Source: Vibrio astriarenae (GTDB lineage: Bacteria > Pseudomonadota > Gammaproteobacteria > Enterobacterales > Vibrionaceae). Taken from it: 64,000 nucleotides of DNA. The stretch lies in the NCBI RefSeq assembly GCF_010587385.1, contig NZ_CP047475.1:2108001-2172000 (forward strand), given 5' to 3'. Each line of letters opens with the position of its first letter. Within the stretch, counting starts at the first letter, position 1. Shown piece by piece: positions 55,171 through 63,338 of this stretch. The notes beneath the pieces were generated by a model. The model was given only the letters and a program-made list of their open reading frames with translations. It was not told the origin of the DNA and searched no databases. Position numbers and translations under genes: made by a program.

Positions 55171-55233
55171 TTAACCTCCCAATAACTGTGGAATGGCTAA
55201 CGCAAGAAAAATCACCATAGGTACACTGATCAT
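55171..55233 (-). CDS. Tiny membrane-protein ORF 1 (20 residues)
   Basis: MISVPMVIFLALAIPQLLGG, almost entirely hydrophobic, with AGGGG about 8 nt before the ATG. It ends 1 nt before the next tiny ORF's ATG (TAATATG). The pair resembles small leader or membrane peptides in bicistronic arrangement. Family not recognised. Confidence 0.48.
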   Translation of the reverse strand: MISVPMVIFLALAIPQLLGG

Positions 55234-55391
55234 AATGCACCCCTCTCACTGAAATTTACTGTGACGGTCTGTCGTTTATCGTGCATCATCGTGATCGTAC
55301 CTTTAGTGTGAGTTTCATCTTAGAAAGCAGTGTAAAGGAAGCAACAATACAATTGTGACTATCAGATATTCATCCCTTCAAAGCGATGAGG

Positions 55392-55724
55392 TTAATGACT
55401 TACTGCTTTAGAAAACACGTTGATAATCACTGTGCCTACGAGAATAAAACCAATGCCGATTATCGCTGGCAAGTCCAACCTCTGGCCGTAGTAAAGCCAA
55501 CCTATACCAGCGACCAAAACGATACCTGCCCCACACCAAATGGCATAGGCAATCCCGACCGGCATCACTTTTACAACTTGTGCTAGGGAAGCAAATGCGA
55601 TGGCATAAAACCCCAGACACATCAAGGTCGGTAAAGGCTTGCTGAACCCTTCTGTTTTCGCGAGAAAACTGGTGGCAATCACTTCTGCGGCGATGGCTAG
55701 ACTAAGTAACAAGTAGTGCAACAT
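55392..55724 (-). CDS. Small multidrug resistance (SMR) family transporter
   Basis: Four-segment EmrE-like efflux protein of 110 residues. The essential Glu is at position 13-14 in AIAAEVIATSFLAKTEGF; WCGAGIVLVAGIGWLYYGQ is the conserved third segment. Residues favour the drug-export EmrE subgroup over the guanidinium SugE subgroup, but this is not certain. An ORF extends 54 nt upstream; the internal ATG with GGAG matches the family N-terminus. Confidence 0.87.
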   Translation of the reverse strand: MLHYLLLSLAIAAEVIATSFLAKTEGFSKPLPTLMCLGFYAIAFASLAQVVKVMPVGIAYAIWCGAGIVLVAGIGWLYYGQRLDLPAIIGIGFILVGTVIINVFSKAVSH

Positions 55725-55908
55725 AAACTCCAAATTTAAAAACGTTATAGGGATAGCAAGTTGTGCTAAAAATCTCATCGAACATTATGAATGCCAACTG
55801 TAACAATACTGTTATCTGTTCAAGTGATAATTCAGTGATGATTAGCAACGCGTTTTCTAAAAATTATTCGCTTTCAGGCTGTATTATCTAGCCTGCTCTG
55901 GAGTTTAT

Positions 55909-56586
55909 ATGAGCAACCCACTTCAACCAACCTCTCTCTTTGTTTTCGACATGGACGAAACCCTCATTGCCCATGACCTATCCGTCCTTTGGCACCATTT
56001 TCTCGTCGATGAACTAAAACTAGCCGATGCGTCCTTTTTAAAAGCAGATGAGCAAATGATGAGCGATTACTATCAAGGGGTAATGGATCTTGATAGCTAC
56101 ATCGAGTTCAGTATGTCCCCAGTAAAACATCTCAGCACCAAAGAGATCGACGACTTGGCCGACCTATTTGTCAAAAAGGTCGCGACCAAATACATTTACC
56201 CTGATGCAATAGCGCTGATCACGAACCTAAAGCAACAAGATAAAGCGTGTATGATCATATCCGCAACGGTTACCTTCTTGGTGAGAGCGTTGGCCAAACA
56301 CCTTGCTGTTGAATTTTCTGAGGGTGTAGACCTACAGGTCAAAAGTGGGTTTTATACTGGTTTAATATCCGGTGTACCAAGCTACCAGTCAGGGAAAGTC
56401 ATCCGCTTAAAACAGTGGATAAAGCAACAAAGTGGGAAATATCAAGCGACACATTTCTATTCGGACTCTATCAATGACCTGCCTTTGCTATTGGAAGTCC
56501 CCAACCCAGTCACGATAAATGCGTGCCCAAAGTTGAAAAGGGAAGCCGAACAACGTAACTGGACTCAGTTATCATGGTCGCTTTAG
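55909..56586 (+). CDS. HAD-superfamily phosphatase, subclass IB
   Basis: Cytoplasmic hydrolase of 225 residues. Motif I is FVFDMDETL (nucleophile Asp near 14), motif II Ser/Thr in MIISATVTF, motif III/IV SDSINDLPLL near residue 185. The arrangement is that of SerB-like HAD-IB enzymes, with a helical cap. Substrate unknown; relatives act on small phospho-metabolites. A TGGAG site lies 6-7 nt before the ATG. Confidence 0.82.
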   Translation: MSNPLQPTSLFVFDMDETLIAHDLSVLWHHFLVDELKLADASFLKADEQMMSDYYQGVMDLDSYIEFSMSPVKHLSTKEIDDLADLFVKKVATKYIYPDAIALITNLKQQDKACMIISATVTFLVRALAKHLAVEFSEGVDLQVKSGFYTGLISGVPSYQSGKVIRLKQWIKQQSGKYQATHFYSDSINDLPLLLEVPNPVTINACPKLKREAEQRNWTQLSWSL

Positions 56587-56711
56587 CTTGTTTTTTATCC
56601 CAACAAACAGAAAAAACAAATAAATAGACAAAAAACGCATACGAAGTAAACAAACGAACATTTTGGGGGTTTACAAGATTTCAGAACCCCTTTAATATGC
56701 GCTTCAACAAC

Positions 56712-56802
56712 GGAGAGATGGCTGAGTGGTTGAAAGCACCGGTCTTGAAAACCGGCATACGTTAATAGCGTATCTAGGGTTCAAATCCCTATCTCTCCGC
56801 CA
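56712..56802 (+). tRNA. tRNA-Ser (TGA)
   Basis: 91-nt class II tRNA: acceptor GGAGAGA / TCTCTCC, anticodon loop CTTGAAA (TGA), long variable arm (TACGTTAATAGCGTA), T-loop GGTTCAAATCC and encoded CCA. A strong terminator follows. Confidence 0.97.
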
Positions 56803-56808
56803 CATTCT

Positions 56809-56840
56809 AAAAAAGCCGCTGAGAAATCAGCGGCTTTTTT
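56809..56840 (+). terminator. Terminator of tRNA-Ser
   Basis: AAAAAAGCCGCTGA / TCAGCGGCTTTTTT with a GAAA loop. Confidence 0.9.
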
Positions 56841-56994
56841 GCGTTTGGTATTCAGTAAAATAACCGTTATTCGCCACTTCAATAGATCAATACTAATTCC
56901 TGTGTCACAACATGACTAACCTGGGTTCGACATTGATTTGATCATCAGGTGAATGAACTGAAAGTGATGAGGTTATTTGAAAGTATCAGATAGC

Positions 56995-57023
56995 AAAAAG
57001 CCGCTTCATTGAAGCGGCTTTTT
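56995..57023 (-). terminator. Terminator of ffs
   Basis: AAAAAGCCGCTTCA / TGAAGCGGCTTTTT, directly downstream of the 4.5S RNA on the minus strand. Confidence 0.85.
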
Positions 57024-57027
57024 ATAT

Positions 57028-57133
57028 GGGTGGGGCCCCAGCCACATCCCGGCACACAAGTCACTCGCTGCGGCTGCTTCCTTCCGGACCTGACCGAGTT
57101 CACGAGCTATTGTTGCGAGAGGACCAGAACCCC
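57028..57133 (-). ncRNA. ffs: 4.5S signal recognition particle RNA
   Basis: The minus strand contains the conserved SRP apical hairpin GGTCAGGTCCGGAAGGAAGC with AGCAGCC after it, the GTGTGCCGGGATGT 3' segment, and complementary GGGG / CCCC ends. Length about 106 nt, similar to E. coli 4.5S RNA. It partners with Ffh to target inner-membrane proteins. A terminator follows. Confidence 0.95.
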
Positions 57134-57294
57134 ATAGATTCTGTTGTTAGAGATGCTCTATCTCTTAACGTGTGGGCATTATTCATTATCCCTCTGGCGA
57201 ATGCAAGCCCCCTCATCTCAAATTCGATCTGGTTGCCTAAGAGTTGCACAGATTAGTAGTTTTAAGTCAGGATCATCGTTCTGAAAGGGTAAAT

Positions 57295-58038
57295 TCACTC
57301 GTTTTCTGATTCAATCGCAGCCACTCTGAGTATGTAATCCGTCATCCAAGCTGTACCAAGCAAGCAGAACCACAAAACGAAAACCGGGTGTGGTACATCA
57401 ACATTGGGGTGAACGACAAGCGTTGCAAACCCAACGGTAGGTAAAGTCCATGTCAGTAGCTTACTCCAACGGAACCCTTTTATTCTCGCTAAGTGCTCAA
57501 CCGTACCCATTATCGCGGTGATGCAAAGTGTCACCAGCGCCGCATAAACTAATCCCGATATCCACATGGGAACGAGTAAACCCAATGTCCACCAACTATG
57601 AGACTTGCAGGGTTTCCAATGGTGCAGACACCATGATATCGATGTTACACACAGAGTTTGAACGACAGTAACGAGAGGAGTGCCGTCCAAACGACCAGCT
57701 GATTGGGTTAAGGTGATACCCACAAGCAGCGTTAGAGTAATTAATCCCGTAGTGCCTATCACCCATAACGTGCTGCGATGAGAAAATACCACCATCAACA
57801 ATGGAGCTAGCATCCATAGCCCAACAGAGAGCGCAACGGGTTGATGAGAGAGTGTAAGCCCATAAATGAGCATGGTGACCACAAATACAACGCCAGTCGA
57901 GCGGAGCTGGCTCACTAACCACAGTGCAGGTATCAATACGACAAGTGCTGGCAACTCACCTTGACTGAACATCATGGCCTGTGAGCAGATTACCGCTAAA
58001 AACACAACGGCAAGAAATTGAATCGTTGAATAAACCAT
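57295..58038 (-). CDS. Polytopic membrane protein of unknown function
   Basis: Protein of 247 residues with about seven hydrophobic segments and few charged residues until the C-terminal RVAAIESENE. I do not recognise a family. The pattern (paired segments and short loops) is reminiscent of DUF-type integral membrane proteins in Vibrio next to ffs, but no motif can be named. It starts with MVYSTIQF after a GGAGG site. It is a single gene with no obvious operon partner. Confidence 0.65.
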   Translation of the reverse strand: MVYSTIQFLAVVFLAVICSQAMMFSQGELPALVVLIPALWLVSQLRSTGVVFVVTMLIYGLTLSHQPVALSVGLWMLAPLLMVVFSHRSTLWVIGTTGLITLTLLVGITLTQSAGRLDGTPLVTVVQTLCVTSISWCLHHWKPCKSHSWWTLGLLVPMWISGLVYAALVTLCITAIMGTVEHLARIKGFRWSKLLTWTLPTVGFATLVVHPNVDVPHPVFVLWFCLLGTAWMTDYILRVAAIESENE

Positions 58039-58206
58039 ACATCCTCCTTATGGCATTACCCAAGCTTTTTGAAGAGACTAAGCACAGATCAAAAATGGTT
58101 ATTTAAATCGCAACAGGATTTGCTACTCTAATCTCTCTTATTAGCCAAACTAATTACTCTATTCATCACCATCCGTTGGTGAGTATTGGTTGGACACGTA
58201 TTCAGT

Positions 58207-58512
58207 ATGAATGAATTTTTAGCGCAAATCTTTGCAGTAATTCACCAAATTCCACATGGTCAAGTTTCTACCTATGGCGACATTGCCAAGCTAGCTGGTT
58301 ATCCCGGCTATGCACGTCAAGTGGGTGCGGCACTGAAAAATTTACCACAAGGCACTAAGTTACCATGGCACAGAGTGATTAACAGTCAAGGTAAAATTTC
58401 GTTACAAGGATCTGATTTAGCAAGGCAGATGGAAAAATTGCGCGATGAGGGCGTTAAGGTTGAGACGGGCGGTAAGATCTCACTAAGGCACTATCGCTGG
58501 TCTCCCGACTAG
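58207..58512 (+). CDS. Alkyltransferase-like (ATL) DNA repair protein
   Basis: MGMT-fold protein of 101 residues (YbaZ-like) that flags O6-alkylguanine for nucleotide excision repair. The MGMT active-site PCHR is replaced by PWHR (KLPWHRVI), the defining feature of ATLs, so it cannot transfer the alkyl group. YGDIAKLAGYPGYARQVGAA is the helix-turn-helix and nucleotide-flipping region. An upstream TTG is open in frame; the ATG at 58207 is preferred by homology. It is convergent with ybaY, as in E. coli. Confidence 0.88.
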   Translation: MNEFLAQIFAVIHQIPHGQVSTYGDIAKLAGYPGYARQVGAALKNLPQGTKLPWHRVINSQGKISLQGSDLARQMEKLRDEGVKVETGGKISLRHYRWSPD

Positions 58513-58530
58513 CCAGCACAAAAAACAACA

Positions 58531-58555
58531 AAGGGAGCCGAAGCTCCCTTGAAAC
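58531..58555 (-). terminator. Terminator of ybaY
   Basis: 8-bp stem AAGGGAGC / GCTCCCTT with a CGAA loop; minus-strand tail TTGTTGTTTTTT. Confidence 0.7.
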
Positions 58556-58576
58556 AATCCTTAGTATGCTAATAAA

Positions 58577-59002
58577 TTAGCGTACACCAATAAGTCGAAG
58601 ATCAATCTTATGTGACTTATTGTTATCCGTAATCACCGGGTTCGAAGTATCTGTAATAAATCGCAGCTTACCATCTACCTCAATTCGAGCACTTACACTG
58701 TAACGATGACGATCATCGATCTCCGATACATTGTAAGGTAATTCAAATTTAAACGGCACTTGTGCACCATTAGATTTGAATCGATGCTGTGATAGCACCC
58801 GAGCTTTGGCATCGGCAAGCGACACATCTTGCAATGTCACTTCTACGACGGCGTTTTCTGGAAGCGCAATGCGCTCACGGTAGGTAATTGTCCCTGTTAC
58901 CATTTGCATTTGAGAAACTTGTTCCTGTTTCTCTGATTGCTGACAGCCAACTAGCGTTGTCGTCCCTAGTATCACTGCAGCCAACAGTAGTGCTTTTTTC
59001 AT
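58577..59002 (-). CDS. ybaY: YbaY-family lipoprotein
   Basis: Outer-membrane-directed lipoprotein of 141 residues with lipobox LVGC (Cys at about residue 20) followed by a single beta-sandwich domain (VTGTITYRERIALPENAVVE at its start) of the YbaY type. The function is unknown. The ATG with AGAGG upstream is used; an ATG 18 nt earlier is open. Position between the ATL gene and tesB matches E. coli ybaZ-ybaY-tesB. Confidence 0.83.
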   Translation of the reverse strand: MKKALLLAAVILGTTTLVGCQQSEKQEQVSQMQMVTGTITYRERIALPENAVVEVTLQDVSLADAKARVLSQHRFKSNGAQVPFKFELPYNVSEIDDRHRYSVSARIEVDGKLRFITDTSNPVITDNNKSHKIDLRLIGVR

Positions 59003-59222
59003 AAAGCCTCTCATAGTCAAAAGGACGAACGGAGTATAGTTATACTCGAAACCGCTGTCTTGCTGTGAGTAGATTTTTTTACAATTCTCTGACTAAAAAC
59101 AAATATGCGATCCGAGTCATAATAAATATCAATAGGAGTTGACCAACTCATCAACTTGGTAATCCGACCAGTGTTGTTATACCCTGTAAAAATAGTGAAT
59201 TATGAAAACAAAGTGAGGCATT

Positions 59223-60080
59223 ATGAGTCGTGCTCTTGATGAGTTGTTAAGACTTTTACAGTTAGAAAAACTTGAAGAAGGTTTATTCAGAGGAAACAGC
59301 GAAAACCTCGGACTACCCCAAGTTTATGGTGGACAAGTGATTGGACAAGCTCTATCAGCTGCTCGTTACACCGTACCAGAGGACCGTTTTGTGCACTCAT
59401 TCCACAGCTACTTCCTATATCCTGGTGATGTTGAAAAGCCTATTATCTACGATGTGGAAAACCTGCGTGATGGCCGTAGCTTTAGCACTCGACGAGTCAA
59501 AGCAATTCAGAACGGACGTCCTATTTTCTATTTGACCGCATCCTATCATCAAAATGCACCCGGCTTTGAGCATCAAAACACGATGCCAGAAGTGCCTGGG
59601 CCTGAGAATTTTGCCTCAGAATCTGAGCTTGCATCGCAAATCGCGCACCTTTTGCCAGAAAACTTAAAGAAAACTTTCTGTGGTGATAAAGCGATTGAGG
59701 TTCGTCCGGTCACCGTCATTAACCCGTTGAAACCACAAAAAGCAGAGCCCAAACAGTATCTTTGGATCAAGGCCAATGGCTCGGTGCCACCCGAGCAACT
59801 GATTCACCAGTATCTCCTAGGCTATGCCTCTGACTGGGGCTTCCTAGTAACCGCCCTTCATCCACATGAAGTGTCGTTGATGACTCCTAAGTTCCAAGTA
59901 GCCACCATCGACCACTCTATTTGGTTCCATCGCCCTTTCAAGATGGACGAGTGGCTACTGTTTGCCATTGAAAGCCCAACAGCGAGTAATACTCGTGGTT
60001 TGGTTCGTGGCGAGGTATATAACCGTCAAGGCGACCTGGTGGCAACCGCAGTGCAAGAAGGCGTCATGCGATTTACCTAG
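59223..60080 (+). CDS. tesB: Acyl-CoA thioesterase II
   Basis: Double-hotdog thioesterase of 285 residues hydrolysing medium and long acyl-CoAs. The catalytic Asp is in YASDWGFL, the Thr/Ser region in [11 protein letters not shown], and the Gln in TAVQEGVMR, the D-T-Q arrangement of TesB. TGAGG precedes the ATG. A perfect GAGTTG-AC-CAACTC palindrome at 59136-59149 lies 74 nt upstream and may be an operator. Confidence 0.94.
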   Translation: MSRALDELLRLLQLEKLEEGLFRGNSENLGLPQVYGGQVIGQALSAARYTVPEDRFVHSFHSYFLYPGDVEKPIIYDVENLRDGRSFSTRRVKAIQNGRPIFYLTASYHQNAPGFEHQNTMPEVPGPENFASESELASQIAHLLPENLKKTFCGDKAIEVRPVTVINPLKPQKAEPKQYLWIKANGSVPPEQLIHQYLLGYASDWGFLVTALHPHEVSLMTPKFQVATIDHSIWFHRPFKMDEWLLFAIESPTASNTRGLVRGEVYNRQGDLVATAVQEGVMRFT

Positions 60081-60091
60081 TGCCTGTGTCA

Positions 60092-60730
60092 CTACTTGTC
60101 TGGTGAGTCCCCGACGGCGCGCACTCGCTCGGTGACACCTTCCTTCGCATCATTAATTAGACTGAAAGGCGTCAGGACGACGCCTTTCACTGCACCAGTC
60201 GCCGCTTGTGCTGTCAACTCTTGGCTTTTATCTACTATCGTCTCCGCCTGAGCTAAGATCACAGGTACATCTCTTCTTAAACTTTCAGACTCCTGTTGAA
60301 CATCAGGTATCACGTCCTTTCTATAAGCCTGCATTTCGTCAACAACACTTGGGATGGTGCCAACTCGGTACTCTTTCATTTCATCCAAAGCTAGCGGAAG
60401 AGACTCATTTTGCAGCTGCTCAACTTGTGTAAGAATGGCCGGAATTTTTGCATCCACCGAAGCAATACTCGCTTGAACCTCACTGACCGTTGAATTGACG
60501 TTATCAACGGTATTGATGATTTCAGGTAGCATTGACTCGAACGACTGTGTTAACGCTAACCACTGCTCAATTTTTAGCTCTTGAGTTACACGTTCAACAT
60601 CCTCAATAACGTGCGGATACTTCAAGGCCAAGTCCTCTACCTTCTGGGTAAAATGAATAATTGAATACCCCAAATAGCCAATGGCCACTGCCAGTATCAT
60701 ACGGCTACCGATAGCAACATATTCCTTCAT
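60092..60730 (-). CDS. Coiled-coil protein with N-terminal membrane anchor, unknown function
   Basis: Protein of 212 residues with one N-terminal hydrophobic segment (about 8-26) and a long amphipathic region. Residues 95-155 contain repeated units of the form (L/I)P-x-x-x-(D/E)EMxxYR, for example LALDEMKEYR and SVVDEMQAYR, giving a periodic rod-like domain. No family recognised. It ends 12 nt from tesB (convergent) and follows decR by 12 nt on the same strand, so it may be co-transcribed with decR. AAAGGA precedes the ATG. Confidence 0.65.
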   Translation of the reverse strand: MKEYVAIGSRMILAVAIGYLGYSIIHFTQKVEDLALKYPHVIEDVERVTQELKIEQWLALTQSFESMLPEIINTVDNVNSTVSEVQASIASVDAKIPAILTQVEQLQNESLPLALDEMKEYRVGTIPSVVDEMQAYRKDVIPDVQQESESLRRDVPVILAQAETIVDKSQELTAQAATGAVKGVVLTPFSLINDAKEGVTERVRAVGDSPDK

Positions 60731-60742
60731 GATTTTCCTTTG

Positions 60743-61210
60743 TTATTCAATAGGTAGAGCTGTTGTATACTTCAACGGCTCCATTGAAAACGTCGATGTT
60801 ACATTAGATATACCTTCCACACTATTGACCAGCTTCTTATAGAAGGCATCAAAACATTTCATGTCTTTAACCTGTACTTTCATCATGTAGTCATACTCCC
60901 CCGCCATACGATAGAACTCCATCACTTCGGGAAAATCGCTCACGGTAGACACAAATTCTTCGTACCATTGATTGGAGTGGTTGCTGGTTTTGATCATCAC
61001 AAATGCGGTAAACGACAGAGCGAGTTTTTCAGGGTCTAATAAAGCAACACGCTTACCTATCACCCCACTCTCCTCCAACTTTTTTAGCCTTTTCCAGCAA
61101 GGCGTTGTTGTGAGATTTACCGCCTCAGCGATGTCACTAAGGGAGAGTGTTGCATCATTTTGCAGCAACTTGAGTATTTTGCGGTCAACTGAATCTATCA
61201 TATCGTTCAT
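60743..61210 (-). CDS. decR: Lrp/AsnC-family cysteine-detoxification regulator DecR
   Basis: Lrp-type regulator of 155 residues, closely similar to E. coli DecR (YbaO), which senses cysteine and activates a cysteine desulfidase. Helix-turn-helix [20 protein letters not shown] near residues 24-43, then the RAM ligand-binding domain with [17 protein letters not shown] and the C-terminal YTTALPIE. It is divergent from a cysteine-synthase-fold enzyme gene, its likely target. The first ATG is used; MIDSVDRK at 61201 is an equally plausible start. Confidence 0.87.
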   Translation of the reverse strand: MNDMIDSVDRKILKLLQNDATLSLSDIAEAVNLTTTPCWKRLKKLEESGVIGKRVALLDPEKLALSFTAFVMIKTSNHSNQWYEEFVSTVSDFPEVMEFYRMAGEYDYMMKVQVKDMKCFDAFYKKLVNSVEGISNVTSTFSMEPLKYTTALPIE

Positions 61211-61322
61211 GTGGAGAATTATTTTCTACAAAATGGCATTAACAAAGTAAATATAGCAAAGTTCTTCTCACTATGAAGAGGTAACTTATCCCTATCGACA
61301 AGTTATTGTGAGGAACCCGGCT

Positions 61323-62390
61323 ATGTGTACCGACCACCAATGGATTAACAGTGCAATTCAAAAACTCGAAGCAGATTTTCAACGTTCTGCGGACACTCAC
61401 CTGATCAAGTTAGATTTACCGAGCCTTGAAGGTATCGACATCTATCTAAAAGATGAAAGCACACATCCAACGGGTTCTCTAAAGCACAGACTGGCGAGAT
61501 CCCTTTTCCTATATGCAATTTGTAATGGGTGGGTAGGTCCTAAGACACCGATCATCGAATCATCATCTGGCAGTACTGCTGTCTCTGAAGCCTATTTTGC
61601 TCGCTTACTTGGCTTGCCTTTTATTGCTGTGATGCCAAAAAGTACCGCGAGAAAGAAAATTGAACAGATTGAGTTTTATGGTGGTCAAGCACACCTTGTC
61701 GAGCGTTCGGATCAAATCTATGCAGAATCACACCGTTTAGCAAAAGAGCTTAATGGTCACTATATGGACCAGTTTACTTATGCTGAGCGTGCAACCGACT
61801 GGCGTGGTAACAACAACATTGCCAACTCTATTTTTAATCAAATGAAAATGGAACAACACCCCATTCCAACTTGGGTAGTAATGAGCCCTGGCACAGGGGG
61901 CACATCAGCAACCATTGGCCGCTTTATTCGTTACCAACAACACAATACCAAACTGTGTGTGGTTGATCCTGAACAGTCGGTATTCCATCGCTATTACCAA
62001 ACTCGTGACCTATCGGTGACTCACGATTGCGGCAGCAAAATTGAGGGTATTGGTCGCCCTCGCGTTGAGCCTAGTTTTATACCAGGTGTGGTTGATGAGA
62101 TGCGTACGATTCCTGATGCCGCTAGTGTGGCAACAGTGCACTGGTTGGAAGGTATTTTAGGACGCAAAGCAGGTGCATCGACCGGCACGAACCTATTTGG
62201 CGCGCTTCAACTCGCTAGCGAAATGAAACAGCGCGGCGAGACAGGTTCCATTGTCACTTTACTGTGTGACAGTGGTGAGCGATATCTAGATACTTACTAC
62301 GACGAAACGTGGGTGAAAGAGAATATTGGTGATCTGCTGCCTTACCTTGCTCAGTTAGAAACTTTGCAAGCAAGCGGAGTTCTAGCATAG
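61323..62390 (+). CDS. PLP-dependent cysteine-synthase-fold enzyme, probable cysteine desulfhydrase
   Basis: Fold-type II PLP enzyme of 355 residues. The Schiff-base Lys is in [10 protein letters not shown] near residue 53, the substrate loop is [10 protein letters not shown] near residue 80, and the phosphate-binding glycine loop is [12 protein letters not shown] near residue 190. The sequence pattern resembles Cds1-type cysteine desulfhydrases (cysteine to pyruvate, H2S and ammonia) more than CysK. Divergence from decR supports a cysteine-degrading role (inference). GAGGA is about 8 nt before the ATG. Confidence 0.8.
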   Translation: MCTDHQWINSAIQKLEADFQRSADTHLIKLDLPSLEGIDIYLKDESTHPTGSLKHRLARSLFLYAICNGWVGPKTPIIESSSGSTAVSEAYFARLLGLPFIAVMPKSTARKKIEQIEFYGGQAHLVERSDQIYAESHRLAKELNGHYMDQFTYAERATDWRGNNNIANSIFNQMKMEQHPIPTWVVMSPGTGGTSATIGRFIRYQQHNTKLCVVDPEQSVFHRYYQTRDLSVTHDCGSKIEGIGRPRVEPSFIPGVVDEMRTIPDAASVATVHWLEGILGRKAGASTGTNLFGALQLASEMKQRGETGSIVTLLCDSGERYLDTYYDETWVKENIGDLLPYLAQLETLQASGVLA

Positions 62391-62404
62391 AGCCGCTAGA
62401 CGTC

Positions 62405-62436
62405 AGTCACTCCGAAGCTTTCACTTCGGAGTGACT
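62405..62436 (+). terminator. Stem-loop after the cysteine enzyme gene
   Basis: 12-bp perfect stem GTCACTCCGAAG / CTTCGGAGTGAC; little T-tract. Lies between convergent genes. Confidence 0.7.
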
Positions 62437-62482
62437 ATCACGATTTGTGGTTAACGGCTCAACGGAACACCAGTGGTCGATG

Positions 62483-63235
62483 TTAGAACTGGTAAGCTAA
62501 GCCGACCGTCCAGATGTGGTCGCTATCGACCGGGACATAAAGCGGTAGGTTATTACTAGAGAAAGGGCTCGAGCTTATTGCTTCTGCGCTATCAGCACCC
62601 GAGTTGAAGTAGGTGTATTTCACGTAAGGTCGCCAGTCGTCAATATACATACTGAACACAACTTCATGTTCATTTGTCCGATAACTATCTTGTGAGAAGT
62701 CGACACCTCCACCTGGGCCGCTAATAAACCCATTAGAACCATCTCGCTTTTCATGTGTGTATGTATAGTCAAGACTGAACTGACCAAACGCCATGGATGT
62801 ACCTGCAATAAACTGGTTTGTGTTAATCGCGGTGTCACTCAACAGCTCAGGCGTTTGACCAGAGCGGTTATAGCCATAACCGGCAAATAGATTAATGTTA
62901 TCCACCAGCTGGTAATCAACCACCGCCTCTAACAGCATCTCTTCGCCATCTTCCCATTTACCTAACTCACCATAGAGGCCCAGCAACCAACCATCCGACA
63001 ATGCAAATGAGTGCCCATAACCAGCCGCCAACCAACCTTGATCGTCAAAACCAACGTAGACATAGCCGTTTTCCGATGTATCAATGACTGCACCCGCCTC
63101 TGTCTTGTAGACAGACTCATCAGTGGCATTCGAAGAAAGCTCTTGTTCAATATAAACTTCGACTGGCGCAGCCATTGCCGCGCCAGAGAATAGACCTGCC
63201 ATCAATAGGCTAAGTGAGGTACGTGAAAACGTCAT
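62483..63235 (-). CDS. Outer-membrane beta-barrel protein
   Basis: Outer-membrane protein of 250 residues. Signal peptide (cleavage after AMA-A near residue 22), then a series of alternating amphipathic strands with aromatic girdles (GYVYVGFDDQGWLAAGYGHS) and a C-terminal strand ending in Phe (WTVGLAYQF), the recognition signal for the BAM complex. The size fits a 10- to 12-stranded barrel; the family is not certain (OmpG- or KdgM-like shape). AGGAG lies 8 nt before the ATG within a self-complementary leader. Confidence 0.72.
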   Translation of the reverse strand: MTFSRTSLSLLMAGLFSGAAMAAPVEVYIEQELSSNATDESVYKTEAGAVIDTSENGYVYVGFDDQGWLAAGYGHSFALSDGWLLGLYGELGKWEDGEEMLLEAVVDYQLVDNINLFAGYGYNRSGQTPELLSDTAINTNQFIAGTSMAFGQFSLDYTYTHEKRDGSNGFISGPGGGVDFSQDSYRTNEHEVVFSMYIDDWRPYVKYTYFNSGADSAEAISSSPFSSNNLPLYVPVDSDHIWTVGLAYQF

Positions 63236-63240
63236 CTAAG

Positions 63241-63281
63241 ATACTCCTGAATTCATGAGGTTGAAAGTTCAGGAGGAGTAT
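63241..63281 (-). promoter_or_regulatory. SD-sequestering hairpin in the outer-membrane barrel leader
   Basis: On the minus strand ATACTCCTCCTGAA (63281-63268) is complementary to TTCAGGAGTAT (63251-63241) with a 3-nt bulge. The downstream arm contains the AGGAG ribosome site. Folding would hide it, giving thermometer-like or ligand- or sRNA-opened translation. Confidence 0.5.
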
Positions 63282-63338
63282 CAACAAAAGGCAGTAACAA
63301 AAAAATGCCCTCTACTTATGTTGATACCTCAGTTTTAT

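Noticed and set aside
57026..57256. 76-residue plus-strand ORF
   Set aside because: It overlaps the 4.5S RNA gene in antisense and has no ribosome site.
59136..59149. GAGTTG-AC-CAACTC palindrome upstream of tesB
   Set aside because: A possible operator, but a single short site with no partner and no regulator to assign; mentioned only under tesB.
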